Source: an uncultured SAR324 cluster bacterium (GTDB taxonomy: Bacteria; SAR324; NAC60-12). Taken from it: DNA of 33,551 bases. The stretch spans positions 1 through 33,551 of the forward strand of contig CACFAY010000016.1 in assembly GCA_902564345.1 (NCBI GenBank), in the 5' to 3' direction. Below the pieces are notes generated by a model, which saw nothing but the letters and a program-made list of their open reading frames with translations, was not told where the DNA came from and made no database searches. Below are positions 8,355-16,524 of this stretch, piece after piece. Made by a program: the position numbers and the translations under genes. Every line of letters starts with the position of its first letter. Within the stretch, counting starts at the first letter, position 1.

Positions 8355-9013
8355 TGAAAAGTTCCATACTGAAGAGTCATCTGTCTAGAGCAACGACCAG
8401 CCATCTCTGTGTTATGAGTTACCAGCAACATTGTCATTCCCGTTGTTTTTACCAAGTCAAAAAGAAGATTTGCAACTTGAATACCGGTTTCATTATCAAG
8501 ATTTCCAGTAGGCTCATCTGCAAGAAGAATTGAAGGTCTTGTAACTATTGCTCTAGCGATAGCTACCCTTTGAGACTCTCCTCCACTTAGTTGATTTGGG
8601 AAATGCTTTTCACGGTCTGAAAGACTGACATGCTCAAGTGCTTCTTTCGCACGAAAAATATAATCTTCATATCCAAACATTTCCAATGGTAAGCTTACGT
8701 TTTCCAATGCTGTAAGGTGGGGCATCAAATAAAACTGTTGAAAAATAATTCCAATATTTTTTGCTCGGAATTGAGTCAGATTCGCTTCACTCATTTCACT
8801 TATTTCTTTGTCTCTTAATCGCAGCGATCCAGTTGTTTGTCGGTCTAATCCTGCCATCAAAGATAAAAGTGTCGATTTCCCACTGCCTGATTGTCCCACA
8901 ACTGCCACTGTTTCACCCTCATGTATTTCAAGATTAATATTTTTTAAAACATCAATTTTACCATGATCAGCCTGCTTAAAAGATTTATATAGTTTATTTA
9001 TTTCTAGTAACAT
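8351..9013 (-). CDS. ABC transporter ATP-binding protein (YbbA/LolD family)
   Basis: A 220-residue stand-alone ATPase with Walker A GQSGSGKST (residues 40-48), a Q-loop (FQQFYLMPHLTALENV), the LSGGESQRVAIARA signature, Walker B with ILLADEPTGNLD and a switch histidine in LLVTHN. The DEPTGNLD form with LPLE/MPHLT segments is typical of the LolD/MacB/YbbA/FtsE group that powers FtsX-like permeases. The 4-bp overlap with the FtsX-like gene pairs the two proteins, so YbbA-like is the best label. About 230 bp of AT-rich sequence lies upstream before the divergent small membrane protein gene. Confidence 0.92.
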   Translation of the reverse strand: MLLEINKLYKSFKQADHGKIDVLKNINLEIHEGETVAVVGQSGSGKSTLLSLMAGLDRQTTGSLRLRDKEISEMSEANLTQFRAKNIGIIFQQFYLMPHLTALENVSLPLEMFGYEDYIFRAKEALEHVSLSDREKHFPNQLSGGESQRVAIARAIVTRPSILLADEPTGNLDNETGIQVANLLFDLVKTTGMTMLLVTHNTEMAGRCSRQMTLQYGTFQ

Positions 9014-9247
9014 TAGATTTTTTATAACCTTATTTTAATATTTACAATTAAACTAATGCCTTCATTTTACAAAAATGAGTTGCTGAAATCAAATTTAGAA
9101 ATTTTTAATTTAGTAATTTTTTGTAACTTCAAATTTCTGGTTTAATCTAGTCAGATCTGATAGAGTAGTGATAGAAAACTAAGTCCAATTTATAATGTAA
9201 AATTGGTATTAAAATGCTAAAACTAAATATATAATATAATCAATTAA

Positions 9248-9607
9248 ATGGGAGCAATAAATATACTTCTTATAGGTGCAGGTTCTGGTGTAATATTCGC
9301 GATAATCAGCATTCTTATGATAAATACTTTCAACTCAGAAAAATACCCGATCGGAGGATTTTTGCCAGCATTATGGATGGTTACAGATTTAGGTGAATAT
9401 TCTAAGATTGAAGCTGCAGGTTTGCTTATAATGGGAGGAATTACAGGTTTTTATATCATGCTCGCATTCAGAAAAATGAAATTTGATATTTTCGGGAAAA
9501 AACTACAAAAACAAATTGAAGAAAATAAAGTATCTAAAGAAAATAATGATGGAAGTCGAAACACTATAACTGTCAAAGGAAAATCTTTGGCAGAATTTCT
9601 TAAGTGA
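9248..9607 (+). CDS. unrecognised small membrane protein
   Basis: A 119-residue ORF that I do not recognise. It has two predicted membrane helices (about residues 4-26, rich in small residues with GAGSG, and about 56-75, IEAAGLLIMGGITGFYIMLAF) joined by a loop containing GGFLPALWMVTDLG. A charged, lysine-rich cytoplasmic tail (about 76-119) follows. Codon use looks coding and no longer ORF competes on the other strand. There is no Shine-Dalgarno sequence; the ATG is the first in frame. It stands alone on the plus strand, divergent from ybbA and ending 9 bp from the convergent creatinase stop. An inverted repeat CCAATTT/AAATTGG (9185-9206) lies about 40 bp upstream. Confidence 0.6.
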   Translation: MGAINILLIGAGSGVIFAIISILMINTFNSEKYPIGGFLPALWMVTDLGEYSKIEAAGLLIMGGITGFYIMLAFRKMKFDIFGKKLQKQIEENKVSKENNDGSRNTITVKGKSLAEFLK

Positions 9608-9616
9608 TTATATTTG

Positions 9617-10816
9617 TTAACTTATTATATTATGTTCAGGACCAAAAGGGAATCCTGTCAAGTTTATCGCACCATCTTCAGTTAAAACTAAAATATCATG
9701 TTCACGGTAGCCTCCAGCCCCTGGTAAACCCTCAGGAAGCATCACCATTGGCTCCATAGATATTACCATATTTGGCTCTAGAATAGTTTCTATATCTTCA
9801 CGCAACTCCAGACCAGCTTCGCGACCATAATAATGAGATAATGTCCCGAAAGAATGACCATATCCAAAAGTTCGATATTGAAGCAAATCGTGTTTTCTAA
9901 ATATATCATTCAACTCTAAAGCAATATCACAGCAACGTACTCCGGGCTTAATAATTTCAAGACCATGCTGGTGAACTTCCACGTTAGCCTGCCATACTTC
10001 TAAATGACGCTCTGAAGCATTTTCAAAAAATAAAGTTCTTTCCAAAGCTGTATAGTATCCTTGAATCATTGGGAAGCAATTTAGACTTAATATATCACCT
10101 TTATGAATTTTTCTTGTAGTTACAGGATTATGCGCTCCATCTGTATTAATACCAGATTGAAACCATGTCCATGTGTCCATGATGTCGCTTTCAGGATACC
10201 TATGCGCAATTTCTCGAACCATAGCAGTGGTTGAATGAATCGAAATCTCGTGTTCTGGGATTCCTTCTCCAATTGCTTCCACGCATGCAGCTCCACCAAT
10301 ATCAGCCACTTGCGCTCCATTTCGAATAAGATCAATTTCTTCAACTGATTTTACCATTCTCTGACGCATAGATATTCTTGAGATATCAACAAATTCTGCA
10401 TTAGGAAGTAAATCCTTCAATTTTTTCAAATTTTCTAAATTGATATGATCATATTCAATTCCTATTCGCCCCTTGTTCTTTATTTCATTTTTTACTGCCG
10501 TGAAATAATTATCTTTTTTCCAGTCGGTATAAATAATATTATCTCCAAAACCTCTTCTCCATGGCTGACCTCCATCAATATTTGCAGATATTGATTTGAT
10601 TTTATCATGATTAACTATCAGTCCATATGGTCTTCCAAACGAACAATAAACAAAATGATTGTAATAGTTTATGTTGTGAATGGATGTGAATAAAATTGTA
10701 TCGATATTTTCTGTTTCCATATTTGAACGGAGATCTCTGAGACGATTTTGAATCTCTTCAGAAGAAAAAACTGAATTTTGTTTATTCCCATTTTTAATGG
10801 TAATAAGTTGTTCCAT
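9617..10816 (-). CDS. creatinase (creatine amidinohydrolase)
   Basis: A 399-residue protein of the creatinase/aminopeptidase P ('pita-bread') fold. It hydrolyses creatine to sarcosine and urea and needs no metal, unlike its peptidase relatives. Identity to my recollection of Pseudomonas creatinase is high over the full length, e.g. DTWTWFQSGINTDGAHNPVT, GDILSLNCFPMIQGYYTALE and QYRTFGYGHSFGTLSHYYGR. The active-site His232, Glu262 and Glu358 correspond with a constant offset to H229, E259 and E355. F60/R62 and R332, which match substrate-contacting positions, and H321 and H373 are kept. The metal-binding residues of true aminopeptidases are replaced accordingly. It starts at ATG 10816. It ends 9 bp from a convergent gene and lies 208 bp downstream of guaC on the same strand. 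No sarcosine oxidase, urease or creatininase gene is in the window. Confidence 0.95.
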   Translation of the reverse strand: MEQLITIKNGNKQNSVFSSEEIQNRLRDLRSNMETENIDTILFTSIHNINYYNHFVYCSFGRPYGLIVNHDKIKSISANIDGGQPWRRGFGDNIIYTDWKKDNYFTAVKNEIKNKGRIGIEYDHINLENLKKLKDLLPNAEFVDISRISMRQRMVKSVEEIDLIRNGAQVADIGGAACVEAIGEGIPEHEISIHSTTAMVREIAHRYPESDIMDTWTWFQSGINTDGAHNPVTTRKIHKGDILSLNCFPMIQGYYTALERTLFFENASERHLEVWQANVEVHQHGLEIIKPGVRCCDIALELNDIFRKHDLLQYRTFGYGHSFGTLSHYYGREAGLELREDIETILEPNMVISMEPMVMLPEGLPGAGGYREHDILVLTEDGAINLTGFPFGPEHNIIS

Positions 10817-11024
10817 GCTTTTAAAAATTTAATTAGCTACTCAATAAATATTTTCCCAGTTAATAAGGTAGTGAAACCTATTGAGAAGATTGAGTATATT
10901 TTTGGATTAAATAAAGCTGTTAGGGAGAAAAAAACACTCAGTTACCAATATATATTTTACAGAGTATTTTTCAAAATATTTTATATTAATACTAAAAAAC
11001 TGCTACCTCAGGATATATTTAATT

Positions 11025-12059
11025 TTAATTGAAATAATTGTTTAATTGATTATTTACACATACAAATGTAGTACATTTTGAAATATCTTTTATTTTTTTT
11101 GCTCCGATGTATGTACATGTGCTCCTTAAACCACCAAGAAGATCCAGTAATGTGTCTTCAAGCGGCCCTTTATAGGGTATATTAACCACCTTACCTTCAC
11201 TTGCTTTATAATCAATTTTTAAATTATCACTATAATACTTTTCAAGAGCGTTACTGCTGGCCATACCATAAAACTTAACAAATTTTTTCCCAGTTTCTTC
11301 GTCGACAGTTATATTTTCACTATTTTCATCATGACCTGCAAGTAAACCTCCCAACATTACAAAATCAGCATTTGCACCAAAGGCCTTACTGATATCACCA
11401 GAACATGTACATCCACCGTCGGACATAACCATTCCTCCAATACCATGTGCAGCATCTGAACAATCAATAACTGCACTCAATTGTGGTATTCCAACACCTG
11501 CAACATTTCTGGTGATACATGCGGAGCCGCCCCCAATCCCTACTTTTACTATATCGGCACCAGACAATATCAATTGTTCTGTCATTTCTGGGGTACAGAC
11601 ATTTCCTGCGATTATAATTTTTTCCTCAAATTCAGCACGTACCTTTTTTATAAACTCAGAAAATTGTTCTGTATAACCATTTGCGACATCAATACAAATG
11701 AATTTAAATTTTTTAAGATCATCACCAAGCTCATATAGAATATCAAATCCTTCAGCAATTCCGATTGTAATTGCAACATTTTTTCTAATTTCTAAAGGAA
11801 TTTTAATTAATTCGTCTACTGAATGGAATTTATGAAGACAAGTCAGCGTGTTATGTCTACTCAATACTTTCGCAGCACCAATCGTTCCAACTGTATCCAT
11901 GTTTGCTGCTGTTACAGGAATACCTTTCCAGACTTGACTGGACCACTTAAAACTAAACTCTCTTTCTAAATCCACTTCTTTTCTAGAGGTATAGTAACTG
12001 CGTTTAGGTTTAATCAGTACATCTGAAAAGTCATACTTTATTTCGTTTTCTATATGCAT
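11025..12059 (-). CDS. guaC: GMP reductase
   Basis: A 344-residue (beta/alpha)8 barrel of the IMPDH/GMPR family without CBS domains, matching E. coli GuaC (347 residues) from end to end. It converts GMP plus NADPH to IMP plus ammonia. Visible landmarks are the N-terminal FSDVLIKPKRS, AANMDTVGT, CIDVANGY, the catalytic loop GGGSACITR with Cys181 and Thr183 (E. coli SVCTTR; the residue after Cys is Ile here rather than Thr), MSDGGCT, and the C-terminal LGGLRSTCTYIGA, which is diagnostic for GMPR rather than IMPDH. The ATG start lies 3 nt after the stop of the phosphoribosyltransferase gene, so the two are co-transcribed. Together they convert guanine to GMP to IMP, balancing purine pools and releasing ammonia. 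Confidence 0.95.
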   Translation of the reverse strand: MHIENEIKYDFSDVLIKPKRSYYTSRKEVDLEREFSFKWSSQVWKGIPVTAANMDTVGTIGAAKVLSRHNTLTCLHKFHSVDELIKIPLEIRKNVAITIGIAEGFDILYELGDDLKKFKFICIDVANGYTEQFSEFIKKVRAEFEEKIIIAGNVCTPEMTEQLILSGADIVKVGIGGGSACITRNVAGVGIPQLSAVIDCSDAAHGIGGMVMSDGGCTCSGDISKAFGANADFVMLGGLLAGHDENSENITVDEETGKKFVKFYGMASSNALEKYYSDNLKIDYKASEGKVVNIPYKGPLEDTLLDLLGGLRSTCTYIGAKKIKDISKCTTFVCVNNQLNNYFN

Positions 12060-12062
12060 TTT

Positions 12063-12521
12063 TTATTCAGTGATGTATTCCTGTGTATTCTCAAATTCCC
12101 ATGGGAAATGTATCCACAAATTTTCAGTATCTTTAGCCACTTCTCTGGCAAAGAAATGGGGTGTAAAATTACATTCATTGTTCCACCAAAGGGAAGCAAA
12201 CTTAGGTTCTTCACAAAACTCATTGATTTCAAGATTAATTTTGTGAAATGTCTCTCCTTCATCACATACATCATCTACAATAAGTATATTTTTGTGCTCT
12301 TTGTCCGGTATATATTTAACCCAGTTTGGAAAGTCCCTTAGTGAAGTCTGAATTGGCACCATGGGCAATTGAAACCAGTGACTTAATCCTACTGCAGGTA
12401 CTAAACCACCTCTCGAAACGCCTACTATAACATCGGGATTAAAGTTGGACAAAGATACCTGTCTTGCTATCTTCTGAATGTCTATTAAACATTCTTTCCA
12501 TGAATAGTAGTACTTTTTCAA
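12063..12521 (-). CDS. xanthine/guanine phosphoribosyltransferase-like protein
   Basis: A 152-residue type I phosphoribosyltransferase, the same length as E. coli Gpt. It has the VGVSRGGLVPAV loop, the PRPP-binding signature ILIVDDVCDEGET and a C-terminal NLWIHFPWEFE resembling the 'WIEQPWD' end of Gpt, which contacts the purine. It would couple a purine base (guanine, xanthine or hypoxanthine) to PRPP in the cytosol. Base specificity cannot be read from sequence alone. The start is TTG at 12521: no in-frame ATG or GTG exists upstream before the stop at about 12575, and the first residues match the family. No Shine-Dalgarno sequence is visible. It is first in a pair with guaC, 3 nt downstream. 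Confidence 0.85.
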   Translation of the reverse strand: MKKYYYSWKECLIDIQKIARQVSLSNFNPDVIVGVSRGGLVPAVGLSHWFQLPMVPIQTSLRDFPNWVKYIPDKEHKNILIVDDVCDEGETFHKINLEINEFCEEPKFASLWWNNECNFTPHFFAREVAKDTENLWIHFPWEFENTQEYITE

Positions 12522-12525
12522 GATT

Positions 12526-12540
12526 ATAAAGGATATATTG
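12526..12540. repeat. direct repeat copy 1, ATAAAGGATATATTG
   Basis: Perfect 15-bp match to 12602-12616, 76 bp apart. This copy ends 5 bp upstream of the gpt-like TTG start. On the gpt-sense strand it reads CAATATATCCTTTAT. It may be a duplicated regulatory site or a slippage product. Confidence 0.6.
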
Positions 12541-12601
12541 TAATTAACTAAGAAAATCAGAAACTGATCAGCCTAAAATATTAGCTAAGTGTTCTGGTTT
12601 G

Positions 12602-12616
12602 ATAAAGGATATATTG
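12602..12616. repeat. direct repeat copy 2, ATAAAGGATATATTG
   Basis: Second copy of the 15-bp direct repeat upstream of the gpt-like gene. The 76-bp period is about seven helical turns, which would fit two sites for one DNA-binding protein; this is inference only. Confidence 0.6.
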
Positions 12617-13008
12617 CTAAGTTATAAATGTTTTTACATAAAATTGCAAAATTACATTGCAAAAGAACAGACATAAATAATAAAAGATATTTTTGTGTTT
12701 ACATTTTTAAAAAATCTAATTAACAAGTCTTTTATTCATCTATATTTATTTACAAAGTACATTCAATCTGTTTCAAACAGACCAGCTCCTGCACCTTTTT
12801 TTCGGGACTTTTCTGTTGAAGGAACAAGACACCGTTTAAAAAATGAGAAAATAACTGAACATGAATCATATACCGGAATACCAGTCTCTAGTATTTTTTT
12901 TTTGTTATTTCCTGAATAAAATGTCTTTCCTTCCCAATTTTCGTGGTAATTTTTACGATTTTCCACAAATGTAATGTTCAAATCAACAGTATTATAATTT
13001 AAATTTTA

Positions 13009-13863
13009 TCAGGAAGGTGAAACTCCCCTAAGGCGTTCAGTGCGTCTTCGCAGTAATTCAAGTGTTGTTAAAAGTGATATTGTTATTAAAATCAACAATG
13101 TTGCAGCTGCAAGGATGGTAGGACTAATTTGCTCTCTTATTCCGGAAAACATTTGCCATGGTATCGTACGTTGCTTATAAGAACCAACGAAAAGGACTAC
13201 GACAACTTCATCAAAAGACGTGACGAAAGCAAACAGAGCACCAGAAATTACACCAGGAGTTATTAATGGGACTACAACTTTAAAAAATGTTTTTGTTGGA
13301 GATGCTCCTAGACTTTGAGAAGCTCTAATTAGATTGTTATCAAATCCAGTCAAGGTTGCAGTAACTGTAATCACAACAAATGGTGTCCCAAGAACTGCAT
13401 GTGCTAAAATTACTCCTAAGTGAGTACCTTGCAAACCTATACGACTATAAAAAAAGAACATTCCTGCAGCAGAAATAATAAGGGGTACTATCATTGGCGA
13501 GATCAAAAGACTCATGATAAGTGTTCGAAAAGGCATGTGTTCTCTCGAAAGTCCCAAAGCCGCAAGCGTACCCAAAAAAGTAGAAATTATAGTTGCAAAA
13601 AATGCTATTATAATTGAATTTTTAACTGCCCCTTGCCAATTCAAACTAGTAAAAAATTCTTTATACCATACCAATGAATATCCTTCAGGTTCGAATGCGA
13701 GCATCTCTTTTGTAAATGTAAAGAAGGGCACAGCATTAAAAGAAAGAGGAGTAATAACAAGAAGTGGGAATACTAAGAAGAATAATACTAAAAAACATAT
13801 TATCCAAAACATGTAATGCCAGATTCTTTCCGGTAGAGACAAGTATGAAGGCAAACGACTCAT
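13009..13863 (-). CDS. ABC transporter permease (PotC-like)
   Basis: A 284-residue inner-membrane permease with six likely helices. The cytoplasmic EAA loop, LIRASQSLGASPTKTFFKVVVPLITPG, contacts the ATPase. The following FVTSFDEVVVVLF stretch is characteristic of PotC/YdcV permeases of polyamine-type importers. It is the last gene of the four-gene operon. Its ATG lies 2 nt after the stop of the upstream permease, and an AGGA ribosome-binding site overlaps that stop, so translation is probably coupled. No terminator with a U tract is obvious beyond its stop. Confidence 0.92.
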   Translation of the reverse strand: MSRLPSYLSLPERIWHYMFWIICFLVLFFLVFPLLVITPLSFNAVPFFTFTKEMLAFEPEGYSLVWYKEFFTSLNWQGAVKNSIIIAFFATIISTFLGTLAALGLSREHMPFRTLIMSLLISPMIVPLIISAAGMFFFYSRIGLQGTHLGVILAHAVLGTPFVVITVTATLTGFDNNLIRASQSLGASPTKTFFKVVVPLITPGVISGALFAFVTSFDEVVVVLFVGSYKQRTIPWQMFSGIREQISPTILAAATLLILITISLLTTLELLRRRTERLRGVSPS

Positions 13864-13865
13864 TG

Positions 13866-15134
13866 TTATCCTAATTTCATGTTTTTAATACCTATAATTC
13901 GGTCGTATAGAATGAAAAGGAAAAGCACAATTACTAATAAAATTACTCCGATAGAAGAACCTAAACCCCAATTTAGTGAGTTTGATATATGATACGCAAT
14001 CCTGTTGCTTATAAAAGTTCCTGAACTTCCTCCAACAAGTGCTGGAGTAATATAGTAACCAATTGCCAAAATAAAAACTAAAATTGAACCTGCCCCAATA
14101 CCTGGCCCTGTATTAGGAAAATATATCCTCCAGAATGCAACCCAAGGATGAGCTCCCAAAGAAATGGCTGCCCGCAAATATGATTTTGGAATAGTTTTCA
14201 TCACACTAAATAAAGGGAGTATCATAAATGGCAAAAGAATATGTGTCATGGCTATAACTGTACCCGTAGCATTATGAATCATTGCCAAACGGCCGTCTTC
14301 AGATATAATACCAATCAAAATCAAAAAATCATTAATAACTCCTTCCTGCTGTAATAGTGCTATCCAGGATGTAGTACGAACAAGCAAAGAGGTCCAGAAT
14401 GGTAGAAGCACAAAAATAATTAAAATATTACTGATTCGAGTAGGGACATTTGCCAGCATATAAGAGACAGGGAACCCGATAACAAATGTTAAAAAAGTAA
14501 TCAAGGTGCTCAGCAAAAGGGTTCTAAAAAATAATTTTATGTAGATGCTATCCTTCTCTGGTAATGGCTCAACTTTACCATTAGTGAATTTTCTCGTGAA
14601 ATCAAATGCTGCCAAGTAGTATCCATCTGTTAGGTCAGATGAGTTTTGTTTAATTACTTGCCAAGTATAAATATCAGCCCAGCGTTTATCTGTCTTAATT
14701 AGAGCTTCCTTATAAGGGGGCTTATCTATTTTTTGAACTTTCCTACCGGCTTTCCTGAACAAACTTGCAAAACCAGAACTTTCATAATTAAGACGCGTAC
14801 CAATTTTAGTATGCTCTCGTGCCTTTTTAGCTTTTTTTATATCATCTACCATTGAAGCATAAACAGCTTCATCAGGTAATTCATTTGCATATGGATCCCA
14901 GTTTTTTAGTGACTCTACTGTATTAGGCAAAATTCTATTAACAATAGAATTATCTATAGATAGAAAAAGCATATCTACTATTGGAACAATAAATCCAATC
15001 ATAATAAAAAACAGCAACGGGAAGACCATCATAAATGCCACAAATTTACTGCGCCGCTGGGCTCTAGCCAAGCTTGTCTTGAGAGGTATTCCGTCAGCGG
15101 TGACTAAAATGTTTTTATCAGGGGATTGTTCCAT
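13866..15134 (-). CDS. ABC transporter permease (PotB-like) with long periplasmic loop
   Basis: A 422-residue permease from ATG 15134 (the ORF track uses the TTG one codon earlier). The C-terminal part (about 205-415) is a normal BPD_transp_1 domain with the EAA loop SYLRAAISLGAHPWVAFWRIYFPNTGPGI. The first helix (about 33-58) is followed by a charged, presumably periplasmic insert of about 140 residues (60-200) before the second helix, making the protein much longer than E. coli PotB (about 275). Such inserts occur in some polyamine/opine-type permeases and may contact the binding protein. It pairs with the PotC-like protein as a heterodimer. A strong hairpin lies in the 185-bp gap upstream, after the binding-protein gene. 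Confidence 0.9.
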   Translation of the reverse strand: MEQSPDKNILVTADGIPLKTSLARAQRRSKFVAFMMVFPLLFFIMIGFIVPIVDMLFLSIDNSIVNRILPNTVESLKNWDPYANELPDEAVYASMVDDIKKAKKAREHTKIGTRLNYESSGFASLFRKAGRKVQKIDKPPYKEALIKTDKRWADIYTWQVIKQNSSDLTDGYYLAAFDFTRKFTNGKVEPLPEKDSIYIKLFFRTLLLSTLITFLTFVIGFPVSYMLANVPTRISNILIIFVLLPFWTSLLVRTTSWIALLQQEGVINDFLILIGIISEDGRLAMIHNATGTVIAMTHILLPFMILPLFSVMKTIPKSYLRAAISLGAHPWVAFWRIYFPNTGPGIGAGSILVFILAIGYYITPALVGGSSGTFISNRIAYHISNSLNWGLGSSIGVILLVIVLFLFILYDRIIGIKNMKLG

Positions 15135-15260
15135 CAATTCAGAAAGGAAACTAAATTTTGGGTATCTGTTTTACGAAATATTTGACACTGGTTCTTTCAC
15201 CATTTCTAAAGACTTTTTAAAATTTGACGTGAATTATATATACGCAAATTTCAAATGAAC

Positions 15261-15291
15261 AAGCCGGGGAAATATTGATTCCGCCCGGCTT
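15261..15291 (-). promoter_or_regulatory. GC-rich intercistronic hairpin after the binding-protein gene
   Basis: AAGCCGGG (15261-15268) pairs perfectly with CCCGGCTT (15284-15291). It starts 31 nt after the binding-protein stop and is the most GC-rich element in its surroundings. No U tract follows on the minus strand, so it more likely protects the upstream mRNA (higher binding-protein than permease levels, as between E. coli malE and malF) than terminates fully. Confidence 0.6.
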
Positions 15292-15322
15292 ACGATAAAT
15301 CGTATATGTTCAAATAAACTTT

Positions 15323-16420
15323 TTACTTTAACAACCATGCATTGAACTTGGCATCAAGATCGTCACGATTATCTGCCCAAAACTCATAGTTGAAGAGTAA
15401 AGTAGTTTTTGCATTTTCAGGATCTGTAGGCATATGCGGTGCCATTTCAATTCCCAAAGAAGCATGCTTTCCTACAAGAGGTGCAGATGAAGCACGCGTT
15501 GGACCATAGGATATGAACTTAGCCTGATCTGCCAGTCTTTGTGTATCGGTAGCAAAGCGAAGATACTTCATAACTTCAGCTTTATTCTTACCACCACTCG
15601 GTACAACCCATCCATCTAGATCAAAAACCTGCCAATCCCAAAGCATGGCTACAGGTTGTTTTTGTTCCTCAATTAGAGCAAACAATCGTCCATTGTATGT
15701 TGAACCTACTATTACCTCACCATCAGCTAATAACTGAGGAGTTTGAGCTCCTGCAGTCCACCAAACGACATTGCTTTTAATGGTGTCTAATTTAGCCAAA
15801 GCTCTAGTTACTCCAGCATCTGTTCCTAAGACATCATAAACCTTAGCTGGAGCAACACCATCACATATAAGTGCCCACTCCATATTATTTATTGGTTTTT
15901 TCTCTAAGGAACGTTTACCTGGGAAATTTACCAAGTCAAAAACATCACATACACTTGTCATTGGTCTTGAAACTTTATCCTTCCGATATCCGAAAGTAGT
16001 CGAATAAACGATCTGTGGAATAAAACATGGAGAAACAATAAAATCACCAAAATCATCTGTCGCCGAAGTTCCGTCAGGAGCAGATGCTAAAACTCTGTTA
16101 TGATCGATTTCATCTACCAAACCTTCATCACAAAGCATCATAGCATCTGAAGCAACTGCATCTACCAAATCCCATGTAGTGTTTCCAGCCTGACTCATAG
16201 CCCTCAATTTGGCTACAGCACTTCCTGCAGAATCATCATTAATTATCTTGATCCCAGAATTTCTCTTCATGTATGGGGCATGATAAGCATTTTGCTGACT
16301 CGCAGTATATGCTCCACCCCAAGAAACAACAACCAATTCAGTTGCCGCCATTACTTGGCCTACTAATCCAGCCATTGCCATCACAGCTGATGCCGTCATA
16401 ACACGCAAGAAAGTATTCAT
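15323..16420 (-). CDS. ABC transporter substrate-binding protein (PotD/polyamine type)
   Basis: A 365-residue periplasmic protein with a clear Sec signal peptide (cleavage likely after GQVMA-A, about residue 25). The mature N-terminus ELVVVSWGGAYTASQQNAY is typical of the PotD/YdcS/opine cluster of class F binding proteins (SBP_bac_8 type). WWTAGAQTPQLLADGEVIVGSTYNGR and DGWVVPSGGKNK correspond to the usual ligand-cleft segments. Ligands of this group are polyamines, putrescine-like or other cationic/zwitterionic nitrogen compounds, and the exact one cannot be read. A good ribosome-binding site (GAAGGATAAGG) precedes the ATG, unlike most genes here, consistent with high expression. It is second in the operon, 104 bp after the ATPase gene. 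Confidence 0.9.
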   Translation of the reverse strand: MNTFLRVMTASAVMAMAGLVGQVMAATELVVVSWGGAYTASQQNAYHAPYMKRNSGIKIINDDSAGSAVAKLRAMSQAGNTTWDLVDAVASDAMMLCDEGLVDEIDHNRVLASAPDGTSATDDFGDFIVSPCFIPQIVYSTTFGYRKDKVSRPMTSVCDVFDLVNFPGKRSLEKKPINNMEWALICDGVAPAKVYDVLGTDAGVTRALAKLDTIKSNVVWWTAGAQTPQLLADGEVIVGSTYNGRLFALIEEQKQPVAMLWDWQVFDLDGWVVPSGGKNKAEVMKYLRFATDTQRLADQAKFISYGPTRASSAPLVGKHASLGIEMAPHMPTDPENAKTTLLFNYEFWADNRDDLDAKFNAWLLK

Positions 16421-16497
16421 ACCTTATCCTTCAATATTAGGTTTTGCCCCGAATGACTTATCAATTGTCAGATTCTCGAGACTTTAATAATTACCCA

Positions 16498-16516
16498 TAG
16501 ACTCACTGTGAATCTA
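16498..16516 (-). repeat. imperfect 19-bp palindrome between ATPase and binding-protein genes
   Basis: TAGACTCACTGTGAATCTA pairs 8 of 9 arm positions around a single central base and starts 8 nt after the ATPase stop. It could be an intercistronic hairpin or a protein-binding site. No U tract follows in the operon direction. Confidence 0.35.
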
Positions 16517-16524
16517 TACCAGGT

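Larger units (their letters stand above)
12522..13008. other. 487-bp gap with direct repeats and a doubtful small ORF
   Basis: This stretch lies between the gpt-like start and the permease stop. It holds a perfect 15-bp direct repeat close to gpt (listed separately), a 13-bp palindrome CTGTTTCAAACAG (12768-12780), a 10-bp T tract near 12900 and opposing short ORFs. The minus-strand ORF 12763..12981 (72 codons, ending ...KKGAGAGLFETD) has plausible codon use but no recognised domain. I cannot decide between a small gene, a gene remnant and a dispersed intergenic repeat. Confidence 0.45.

Noticed and set aside
9617-10816. Creatinase reading as Xaa-Pro aminopeptidase or the DMSP lyase DddP
   Set aside because: All share the fold, but the full-length match, His229/Glu259/Glu355 and the lack of the peptidase metal ligands point to creatinase.
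10778-11032. Plus-strand ORF of 84 codons between creatinase and guaC
   Set aside because: Lies mostly in AT-rich non-coding sequence, overlaps both flanking genes at its ends and has no domain or ribosome-binding site.
11025-12059. IMP dehydrogenase instead of GMP reductase
   Set aside because: No CBS domains, 344 residues, and the sequence follows E. coli GuaC throughout, including the LGGLRSTCTYIGA end.
13514-13816. Plus-strand ORF of 100 codons inside the PotC-like gene
   Set aside because: It is a shadow of a well-supported permease gene on the other strand and has no recognisable domain.
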